Shown here: positions 1 through 6,508 of the stretch, piece after piece
How the letters are laid out: each line of letters starts with the position of its first letter
How positions within the stretch are numbered: position 1 is the first letter of the stretch
Source: an uncultured Porphyromonadaceae bacterium
Lineage (GTDB): Bacteria; Bacteroidota; Bacteroidia; Bacteroidales; Muribaculaceae
Direction: 5' to 3'
NCBI GenBank assembly: GCA_947176285.1
Contig: CAMWQF010000090.1
Coordinates: 1 to 9,617 of the forward strand
Length of the DNA stretch: 9,617 bases
Program-made: the position numbers and the translations under genes
The notes under the pieces: generated by a model
Database searches by the model: none
Told to the model about the DNA's origin: nothing
The model's input: the letters and a program-made list of their open reading frames with translations, nothing else

Positions 1-2
1 TC

Positions 3-833
3 GATCGCTCGAAAATCTCCGGATCAATGTCAACTTCTTTCACCATCAATGACGGTGTCCGCTCAGAAGTCATTTCTGTTACAGCAAACACAACAGGAGG
101 CGGCACTGGCAATGAACCTGGAAACGACCCTATGCCAAGTGATTTGGTAGAAACCAAAGGCCTATACGCGTACTTCCCATTCAACGGAAGCCTTAATGAT
201 ATATGGGAGAATAAAATCAATGGGTTTGTATCTCCGGAAACAAAATTTGTCACTGGTGTTACCAAAGAAACTCAGGGACTTTCCTTTAGTCGTAAGGATG
301 GCACTCTTTTCTCAATCAATGATCCACTTATCGACAACTCAAGTATGTCTATTTGTTTTTGGGTTAAAGATATTAATGAAGGTGAGATATTTTGGGTGAC
401 ATCTTCTAATGCATTCGCTGGTTCAACGACAAAAATGATGTCTCTTAAATATACAAACGGACATTTAAAATATACAATGAAACGCTCCAACAATCATTCT
501 GAACTAAATGGAGGAAAGGTTGGTAATTTCACTCATAAAGTAATCGATGATGGTGACTGGCATCATATAGCCTTGGTTTCAGATTTTAATTCAATTAATT
601 CAGGAAATATTACAACATCTTTATATGTTGATGGCGTACTGATGGACACTCAATTGGAAACATATTCTACATACGACGAACAAAGTACTACAGATCGTCA
701 TTTCGGAACAGGTACTAAATTTTTAATGGGTGGTGATAATGTTCCTAATATGAGAATTGCAAATCTTCGAGCTTATAACCTTCGTAAACTTTCTGCAGAC
801 CAAATTAAAAACATTTATAACGCCAAACAGTAA
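3..833 (+). CDS. LamG/concanavalin-like jelly-roll protein, 5'-truncated by window edge
   Basis: The reading frame is open to the first bases of the window. The ATG at 27 has no special support, and 8 codons before it are also open, so this is probably the C-terminal part of a longer, likely exported protein. What is visible is a short tail of an unidentified domain, a Gly/Asn/Pro-rich linker (about residues 24-40 counted from the ATG at 27), then one LamG-like domain (about 45-268). LamG hallmarks are YFPFNGSLND near its start, FWVKD, the WHH motif (W178), SLYVDGVLMD and a closing IANLRAYN strand, as in the Laminin_G_3 type. Such domains usually bind glycans or proteins, or serve as structural modules; no catalytic function is visible. 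It lies 5 bp upstream of a paralogous lipoprotein gene and is probably cotranscribed with it. The ligand is unknown. Confidence 0.75.
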   Translation, partial: DRSKISGSMSTSFTINDGVRSEVISVTANTTGGGTGNEPGNDPMPSDLVETKGLYAYFPFNGSLNDIWENKINGFVSPETKFVTGVTKETQGLSFSRKDGTLFSINDPLIDNSSMSICFWVKDINEGEIFWVTSSNAFAGSTTKMMSLKYTNGHLKYTMKRSNNHSELNGGKVGNFTHKVIDDGDWHHIALVSDFNSINSGNITTSLYVDGVLMDTQLETYSTYDEQSTTDRHFGTGTKFLMGGDNVPNMRIANLRAYNLRKLSADQIKNIYNAKQ

Positions 834-838
834 CTTAA

Positions 839-1663
839 ATGAAAAAATATATTTCATTATTCTTGCTTGCAATGCTTTGCGTATTGCCAAGTTGTGACAT
901 CCTTAAGGAAGAATTAGGTATTGAAGACGAAGAAAAGCCTAAGGAGGAAAACAAGGGAGATCAAAAACCTCAGGTCAACGTTAACAAGAGTCCGTGTGCA
1001 TACTTCACTTTCGACGGCAACTATGATGATTTGAGTGGAAATGATAAATATGCATATGGAAACCCAGAACCATCTTTTGTAAACGGCCCGGTATCAGGAA
1101 AAAAGGCAATAGCTTTTTCAAGAGCAAACATGACTAAAGTTGTCATAAATGATGGCTTAATAGACAGTCCTTCAATGACTGTTAGTTTTTGGTTAAAAGA
1201 TATAAGTGAAGGTGATATTTTTTGGGTTACTTCTACAAATGCATTCGCAGGGTCAACTACAAAAATGATGTCTCTCAAATACACAAATGGACATTTAAAA
1301 TACACCATGAAGCGATCCAACAATCATTCTGAACTAAATGGAGGAAGAATTGGTAATTTCACTCACAAGGTAATTGATGATGGAGATTGGCATCATATTG
1401 TTCTTGTTTCTGATTTTAACGTCATAAATGAGAATATGGTCACTACATCTTTGTATATTGATGGTGTGCTCATGGATACTTTGACTGAGTCTTACTCTAC
1501 ATATGATGAAAACCAAGAAAAAGAATGTCATTTTGGAACAGGCACGAAATTCATCATAGGTGGCGACAACACTCCGAACATGAAGATTGCTAATCTACGC
1601 GTTTATGACGAATGGCAACTTCCAGCATCAGAGATTAAGAATCTCTATAATAAGAAACTTTGA
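839..1663 (+). CDS. LamG-domain lipoprotein, paralogue of the upstream gene
   Basis: This 274-residue protein starts with a lipoprotein signal peptide (MKKYISLFLLAMLCVLPSC) with lipobox LPSC and lipidated Cys19. After the cysteine come about 30 residues rich in Asp, Glu and Lys. In Bacteroidetes an acidic stretch just after the cysteine can act as a surface-export signal, so outer-leaflet display is inferred. Residues about 50-274 form one LamG/concanavalin-like domain with FWLKD, WHH (W184), SLYIDGVLMD and IANLRVYD motifs. It closely matches the upstream domain: residues 134-169 are identical to 128-163 there. The likely role is glycan or protein binding at the cell surface, but no ligand can be named. 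The ATG at 839 is supported by the signal peptide directly following it, and the 5-bp gap suggests cotranscription with the upstream gene. Confidence 0.85.
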   Translation: MKKYISLFLLAMLCVLPSCDILKEELGIEDEEKPKEENKGDQKPQVNVNKSPCAYFTFDGNYDDLSGNDKYAYGNPEPSFVNGPVSGKKAIAFSRANMTKVVINDGLIDSPSMTVSFWLKDISEGDIFWVTSTNAFAGSTTKMMSLKYTNGHLKYTMKRSNNHSELNGGRIGNFTHKVIDDGDWHHIVLVSDFNVINENMVTTSLYIDGVLMDTLTESYSTYDENQEKECHFGTGTKFIIGGDNTPNMKIANLRVYDEWQLPASEIKNLYNKKL

Positions 1664-1683
1664 TTTAAAATAATCTAATTTAC

Positions 1684-1712
1684 AAAGGGCGGGGACGCAA
1701 TCCTCGCCCTTT
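1684..1712 (+). terminator. Hairpin after the LamG genes, 14 nt before the next start
   Basis: A 12-bp stem (1684-1695 with 1701-1712, one G-U pair) encloses the 5-nt loop CGCAA. The left arm begins AAA and the right arm ends TTT, but no longer T-run follows. It is a plausible intrinsic terminator for the LamG pair. It ends only 14 nt before the ATG at 1727, so it could instead lie in the 5' leader of that gene and modulate read-through. Confidence 0.55.
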
Positions 1713-1726
1713 ACATTAAAAACATT

Positions 1727-3217
1727 ATGCGACGACTATTACTGCTTTTCACCGTCACTTCCTTATTCTCACTCCCTTGCTTCAGCGATGAACCAGAATC
1801 TTTCGAAGAGTACAAGAAGCGAGTAAAGACGGAATTTCAAAATTATAAGGACAAGAAAAAAACTGAGTTTGAAGAATATCGTGCTCGGCTAAACGAGGAA
1901 TTTGCTGCTCGACTCAGCGGCGAATGGAAAGACCATAGGACTGAGCCAAAAAAGGAGGTCCCATCTAAACCAAAACCGACAAAACCAATTGAAGCCGACA
2001 AGACAAAACCTTCCGCTCCACAAAAAGTACCGGTTAAAAATGTTGTGCCTCCTGAAAAACCGATTCCGGATATCCCCGTGACTCTACCTAAAATAGACTC
2101 AAAGAAACCTACAATACAATATCCCATAAGTTTCAAATTCTACAATACCCCTTGCGGAATAAGAAAATTCGACACATCTCTAATCAATATAAAATCCACT
2201 GACAACGCTTCTATTGCAAAGGCTTGGAAGAAACTTACAGAGAATGAGAACCTCGAACCGCTTCTTGACGACTGCCTGCGCTTGAGAGAAGAAATGCAAC
2301 TTTGCGACTGGGGATTCTTGCAACTTGCTGATAAAGTGGCATCAACACTTTATCCTCAATCTCATGATAGCAAAACATTCCTCACAGCAGCCATACTTAT
2401 TCAAGCCGGCTATGATTGCCGTATACTTGTAAAAAATGGCAGACTTGCTCTTGGCTATCATCCAAGTCATCAAATATATGGTCAAAGTTATACGATATCC
2501 GATGGTAAATCATATTATATATACGGTCCTCTCTCTGAAGAGGAAGGTCTCGTATCGACATATAACGGTGATTTCAAGAAATCGCCTACTCCTATAAGAA
2601 TGGTAGTAGACCGATATCCTATGTTCGCTTCGCCAAAAGAAGAGAACAAAGTATATTCATCCGAATCTTGGAAGTCTGCTCCACCCTTTGAAGTGGCTGT
2701 TAATAAATCTGTGATCGATTTCTATAATTCATATCCGATAGTAGACTGGAATCTTTATGGACTTGCCCCTGCCAGCCCACATGTGAAAAATAGTCTTTTC
2801 CCCGTAATGAAAATACTCACAGAAGATCTCGATGAAGAAAAAGCCGTCAATTTAATCCTAAGTTATCTCAACTTCGGATTTCATTATATGACCGACGAAG
2901 ATCAGTTCGGAAGAGAAAAACCATTTTTCCCGGATGAAAATTTCTATTATCCCTACGATGATTGCGAAGATCGCGCTATCCTGTTCTCGCTTATTGTCAG
3001 AAATGTATTGGGTCTTGATGTGGTGTATCTGCACTATCCTAATCATTTGGCAGCCGCAGTCAGATTTTCTCCGGGAGTGGAGGTAAAAGGAGCAACGGTA
3101 GATGTCGATGGAGTTCCCTATGTGGTTTGCGATCCTACATGCATGCGGAGTTATGCTGGATATTTACCAACTCAATTCAGCAATGAATCTGCAAAAATAT
3201 ATAAGGTGAAGATATGA
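1727..3217 (+). CDS. Secreted protein with hendecad coiled coil and two transglutaminase-like modules
   Basis: This 496-residue protein has a signal peptide (about 1-20, MRRLLLLFTVTSLFSLPCFS). Next comes an 11-residue repeat with Phe at 26, 37, 48 and 59, Tyr at 29, 40 and 51 and Glu at 36, 47 and 58, predicted as a short right-handed coiled coil. A Pro/Lys-rich linker covers about 74-135. The C-terminal module resembles a transglutaminase-like (papain-fold) domain with a plausible triad: Cys413 in DDCEDRA, His440 in YPNHLAA and Asp469 in VVCDPT. Residues about 205-268 look like a degenerate copy with no triad. Members of this fold can be peptidases, amidases or crosslinking enzymes; the substrate cannot be told. 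Its stop overlaps the CHASE2 gene start (ATGA), implying coupled translation and a joint envelope function. The domain call is from motifs only. Confidence 0.75.
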   Translation: MRRLLLLFTVTSLFSLPCFSDEPESFEEYKKRVKTEFQNYKDKKKTEFEEYRARLNEEFAARLSGEWKDHRTEPKKEVPSKPKPTKPIEADKTKPSAPQKVPVKNVVPPEKPIPDIPVTLPKIDSKKPTIQYPISFKFYNTPCGIRKFDTSLINIKSTDNASIAKAWKKLTENENLEPLLDDCLRLREEMQLCDWGFLQLADKVASTLYPQSHDSKTFLTAAILIQAGYDCRILVKNGRLALGYHPSHQIYGQSYTISDGKSYYIYGPLSEEEGLVSTYNGDFKKSPTPIRMVVDRYPMFASPKEENKVYSSESWKSAPPFEVAVNKSVIDFYNSYPIVDWNLYGLAPASPHVKNSLFPVMKILTEDLDEEKAVNLILSYLNFGFHYMTDEDQFGREKPFFPDENFYYPYDDCEDRAILFSLIVRNVLGLDVVYLHYPNHLAAAVRFSPGVEVKGATVDVDGVPYVVCDPTCMRSYAGYLPTQFSNESAKIYKVKI

Positions 3218-4449
3218 ATCCGATATCAGCACGCATGTCTTCCCTAAAGCCCATCGTCAAAGCGAGTGCAATAACTCTCCTGACGTTGCTCTTTTCGCAT
3301 GTGGCAGTCTATGACCTTACTTCTGTATCTTTCTTTTCCCCAATGGAAAAGGCATCCGACTTCAGGTTTAGTGACTTTTATACCTTGGTGGCAAATAAGC
3401 GACCGGTAAAGGAACTTGACGGCAACATTGTGATAGTGGCACTCGACGGATGCGACAGGGCAGAAATGGCGCGTGCTATTGATGCAATAGATTACTGCGG
3501 ACCGGCTGCCGTAGGACTTGATATAGTATTTGGTCCACCATTGAATCCTGACGATGATCCTTTGTCTGAATCAATGGAGTTATGTTCGAATTTCGTGATG
3601 CCTATTACTATTGAAGAAGACTCCACCGGCTATTTCATCAGCAACTCTTATTATGATGAAATAGTATCTCCTTCAGGCGGATTCGCTGCAATCAATATTC
3701 AAGGAGAAGATGGAGAATTGACAACAATCAGAGAATTTAAATCTGATTTTGATGTGGACGGTAGCATCATCAAGTCCCTTCCTAACGCCCTTGCGGAAAT
3801 AAAGAATCCGGAGGCAGCACAAAAGCTTGCATTGAGAGGAAAGGATGTCGAAGAAATCAACTTTGCATCACGAGAATTTGAGATTTTGACTCCAAGCGAG
3901 ATTCTGGATAATCAGGAATCAATCGAAGGGAAAGTGGTTTTGCTCGGAAAGATTCATGATGCAGCCGACCGGCACATTACCCCTCTTGACAATTATATGC
4001 CGGGCATTCTTATACACGCCTACACGTTGGCTACCATATTGGAAGGTGACTACACCAGAACCCTTACTCCATTGGAAGATTGGCTTCTTGCCGCTTTACT
4101 TTGCTTTCTGATCGTGCGAATCAATATTAAACTGATAGACATGGTGATGGGACCTCTATTGGTGAGAACTTTGCAGATTGGGTTGCTTTATTTTCTGATT
4201 CTGACCGGAACTATCGTATATGTAAAGTATAACATCGACCTTAATTTTTCTTACTCGATCCTAACAGTTTCTCTCGGGGTAGCCGCTTGCGAAGTATACG
4301 GGGCTATTTTCAATGAAAAAGGGCTTATTGACAGTATAGATAAAATCTTTAATAAACTAAAAGGAAAAATAAGACATGAGAAAAAGAACATTGCCGGGGA
4401 TAATAGCAATGATATCTCTGACACTAACGACGCTAAGCATCTCAATTGA
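3214..4449 (+). CDS. CHASE2-domain inner-membrane sensor without output domain
   Basis: This 411-residue protein has the layout of CHASE2 sensors: one N-terminal membrane helix (about 17-35), a large extracytoplasmic domain (about 40-285) and three C-terminal membrane helices (about 290-302, 310-337, 345-366). Family-like segments are FRFSDFYTLV, the strand NIVIVALD, AAVGLDIVF, and near the end VVLLGKIHDAADRHITPLD followed by PGILIHA. In known families CHASE2 usually feeds a histidine kinase, diguanylate or adenylate cyclase, or Ser/Thr kinase. Here the chain ends about 45 residues after the last helix in a polar Asp/Asn/Lys tail, so no output domain is present. The start at 3214 is favoured over Met8 by the ATGA overlap with the upstream stop. 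The last 74 nt overlap the next gene in another frame. The signal sensed is unknown. Confidence 0.85.
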   Translation: MNPISARMSSLKPIVKASAITLLTLLFSHVAVYDLTSVSFFSPMEKASDFRFSDFYTLVANKRPVKELDGNIVIVALDGCDRAEMARAIDAIDYCGPAAVGLDIVFGPPLNPDDDPLSESMELCSNFVMPITIEEDSTGYFISNSYYDEIVSPSGGFAAINIQGEDGELTTIREFKSDFDVDGSIIKSLPNALAEIKNPEAAQKLALRGKDVEEINFASREFEILTPSEILDNQESIEGKVVLLGKIHDAADRHITPLDNYMPGILIHAYTLATILEGDYTRTLTPLEDWLLAALLCFLIVRINIKLIDMVMGPLLVRTLQIGLLYFLILTGTIVYVKYNIDLNFSYSILTVSLGVAACEVYGAIFNEKGLIDSIDKIFNKLKGKIRHEKKNIAGDNSNDISDTNDAKHLN

Positions 4450-5215
4450 TTCTGAAGCCGCACTTAACATTTTTCGCGTAAAGGGAAATGTAAAGGTTAA
4501 GAGCAGTTCGGGAGTTAGCAAAGATGCAAAACGGAGAGATACAGTAACAAAAAAAGACGTTTTGACAATTCCCCAAGGGGGAAATGTTGAGATATTGAAT
4601 TCGGATAACCGAAGGATCTTTTCCTCTATAGAACATGGAACTATGACCGTTCAAGAACTTATTGATAAGGCCAACAAAGATGCGCAGGCAATCACAAGGA
4701 AAACCAATACAGGATTGGGTGATGCAATAGCAGATAATGCTAAATTAAAACGAAGTTCTTTTGCAAGCACAGGAGTTTCCGTTCATACCGCAAACGCTAT
4801 AATTCATGCGCCGATAGATTTGCCGGATGGAGTAAGCTATCTGGAATATCTCAGGAGAATGAAAAATGGGAATGAGTATGATGATGACAACGATGTGATT
4901 CTTATTCGCAGAAACATAGATTATGACGATGAAACCTTTAATTTCGCAGTTTTCAACACTCTTGATTTCCCTCTTTATTTCAACATCATAGATCAGACAA
5001 GCGACCGGGATTTAGAATTATATTTTCAAGATAATCCAATAGCGATACCTAAGACACAGACAATAGTAGAAGAATACCGTTATCTCGTTCCTGATGAAGA
5101 AGTTGGACACATATTAATAGCCTCAGATCAAGAGTTTACTGAGTCAGACGTTAAAAAACTTCTTGATCCCGACTACGAGCCAAAAGCCGATTTCTACTTC
5201 TCTCTAATCCGCTAA
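4376..5215 (+). CDS. Secreted FecR-like protein with DUF4384-like C-terminal part
   Basis: This 279-residue protein begins MRKR and has a hydrophobic signal peptide, with likely cleavage after SEA (residue 28). The positively charged start favours the ATG at 4376 over Met12, and AAAAGGAAA lies a short way upstream. Residues about 31-90 resemble a FecR-type periplasmic beta domain: a VKGNVKVKSSSG strand, then DVLTIPQGGNVEIL. Residues about 183-262 (FNFAVFNTLDFPLYFNII through GHILIASDQEF) resemble the beta-rich DUF4384 fold often encoded near signalling proteins; this match is weaker. No catalytic motif is seen. It overlaps the CHASE2 gene by 74 nt and ends at a strong terminator, so it is the last gene of the unit. 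FecR-domain genes beside CHASE2 genes are, as I recall, common in other phyla, suggesting a periplasmic partner of the sensor. Confidence 0.65.
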   Translation: MRKRTLPGIIAMISLTLTTLSISIDSEAALNIFRVKGNVKVKSSSGVSKDAKRRDTVTKKDVLTIPQGGNVEILNSDNRRIFSSIEHGTMTVQELIDKANKDAQAITRKTNTGLGDAIADNAKLKRSSFASTGVSVHTANAIIHAPIDLPDGVSYLEYLRRMKNGNEYDDDNDVILIRRNIDYDDETFNFAVFNTLDFPLYFNIIDQTSDRDLELYFQDNPIAIPKTQTIVEEYRYLVPDEEVGHILIASDQEFTESDVKKLLDPDYEPKADFYFSLIR

Positions 5216-5222
5216 CAAAACC

Positions 5223-5250
5223 AAAAGCATCCCCCTCGGGATGCTTTTTT
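5223..5250 (+). terminator. Strong intrinsic terminator between convergent operons
   Basis: A perfect 11-bp stem (5223-5233 with 5238-5248) with loop CCTC is followed by T's to 5250, starting 8 nt after the stop of the FecR-like gene. The A-run on its left flank gives T-runs on the opposite strand, so it may also terminate the convergent cydB transcript, whose stop codon ends at 5288. Confidence 0.85.
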
Positions 5251-5287
5251 CATATAGTCACGTTAATACTTTTATTATATAAAAAAT

Positions 5288-6421
5288 TTAGTAGGAGTGG
5301 GAGTCTTCTTCGATTTCTTTGGGAGTCATTGGCTTGGCGTTCATTTTACTCCATACATACCAAATGTAGAGGATTACGACCGGAACCAAAAGGGACACCC
5401 ATGACATTACTGTGAGGGTGAATTCAGTGCTACTGCTGTTGGCTATAGTGAGAGAGGATTGTGGATCTGTCAACGAAGGCATATAGCAAGTGTTGTTGTA
5501 AGCGAGATCACAAAGCAGGCTCACAATAGTGATGATGGTGCCAATACCAGTCCACCAGATGCCTCCTTTGTATTCTTTCTTGAATGCTGTCAATCCATAG
5601 CCTACAAGCACCAATACAACACCAATCAAGAGTGCAGCTAGAATCCACCACATCTCAATCAAATTGATAGCATATTTATAAGGAACAGCGACAACATTAC
5701 CGTTTTCTTCAACTGTATACCCATCTGAAGTCAAGACCACTGCCAAGAGAGCAAGGAAAAGAACTACGAAAATGAGCCCATTCAAAAGCGCTTTTATTCT
5801 GACTGCATCGAAGAATTTCTGTCCATCATCGATAGAATTCATCAGATAGAGGGCAGCATTCATGCGGGCAAGGAAGAAAATAGTGAAACCTACAAGGAGA
5901 TTTTTCCATGAGCATATTGCCTCAAGACCATGAGTAGAAGCCCACACTGAGATTACGGGTGACTGTCCGTCGAGAATATTACCTCGAGTCACGGTAAATT
6001 CACCTCCGAAGAAAAGAATACCAACCGCAACACCAATCAATACGCATCCTACCACTCCATTAATGAGAAGGAATGCATCGTAGGTGCGGGTGCCGTAGAT
6101 ATTGCCTGATTTACGGCGGAACTCATAACTTACAGCCTGAAGCACGAAACTGAAGAGAATTGCCATCCAGAGCCAATAGGCACCACCGAAAGATGTGGAA
6201 TAAAAAAGAGGGAATGAGGCGAAGAATGCACCTCCAAACACAACAAGAGTAGTGAATGTAAGTTCCCATTTAAGTCCAAGAGAATTTACTATGAGATTTT
6301 TAGCCACCGAGCCACGGGTCTCGAGCAGCAAACTCTGACCACCCTGGACGAACAACATAAAGACAAGGGCACCACCGAGCACTGCGATGAGAAGCCACCA
6401 ATATATCTGTAATGCTTCCAT
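5288..6421 (-). CDS. cydB: Cytochrome bd quinol oxidase subunit II
   Basis: CydB is the second integral-membrane subunit of cytochrome bd, which oxidises quinol and reduces O2 to water. It packs against CydA and is needed for assembly of the heme b595/d site. The chosen start (ATG ending at 6421, MEALQIYWWLLIAVLGG) gives 377 residues, close to the family size in Bacteroidetes, and begins with the typical YWW..LLGG..VF.LFVQGGQSLL first helix. The rest shows several long hydrophobic helices. A longer reading from a TTG at 6457 would add 12 residues that do not resemble family N-termini and run into repeat DNA, so it was rejected. It follows cydA after 87 bp in the same direction and presumably shares its transcript from the promoter at 8376-8407. 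The C-terminus ends in an acidic tail. Confidence 0.95.
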   Translation of the reverse strand: MEALQIYWWLLIAVLGGALVFMLFVQGGQSLLLETRGSVAKNLIVNSLGLKWELTFTTLVVFGGAFFASFPLFYSTSFGGAYWLWMAILFSFVLQAVSYEFRRKSGNIYGTRTYDAFLLINGVVGCVLIGVAVGILFFGGEFTVTRGNILDGQSPVISVWASTHGLEAICSWKNLLVGFTIFFLARMNAALYLMNSIDDGQKFFDAVRIKALLNGLIFVVLFLALLAVVLTSDGYTVEENGNVVAVPYKYAINLIEMWWILAALLIGVVLVLVGYGLTAFKKEYKGGIWWTGIGTIITIVSLLCDLAYNNTCYMPSLTDPQSSLTIANSSSTEFTLTVMSWVSLLVPVVILYIWYVWSKMNAKPMTPKEIEEDSHSY

Positions 6422-6453
6422 TATTTCAATTTTTAATAGTTGTAAAAATACGC

Positions 6454-6498
6454 CCAATAGGGCTAATTAGTCCAATAAGACCAATAGGACTCATTGGA
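6454..6498. repeat. Degenerate 9-bp tandem repeat between cydA and cydB
   Basis: Consecutive nonamers begin at 6454, 6463, 6472 and 6481, with a poorer fifth at 6490. The best units read CCAATAGGG, CCAATAAGA and CCAATAGGA; on the coding strand the theme is CCTATTGG. The tract fills about half of the 87-bp gap. CCAAT at 6481 and ATTGG at 6493 could also pair as a small hairpin. The function is unknown. Confidence 0.7.
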
Positions 6499-6508
6499 AT
6501 GGTAGTGA

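Noticed and set aside
272..1323. Minus-strand open frames at 272-493 and 1021-1323
   Set aside because: They are antisense shadows in the two LamG genes and resemble each other only because the genes are paralogues.
1659..1683. Promoter before the transglutaminase-like gene (TTTG at 1659, TAATTTAC at 1676)
   Set aside because: The spacer is only 13 bp and the -7 box misses its final TG; too weak to annotate.
6422..6457. Longer cydB reading from a TTG at 6457
   Set aside because: The 12 extra residues do not resemble CydB N-termini and the upstream DNA is the nonamer repeat; the ATG ending at 6421 gives the typical first helix.
6454..6498. CRISPR-like array
   Set aside because: Units are 9 bp with no spacers and are degenerate; no cas genes are nearby.
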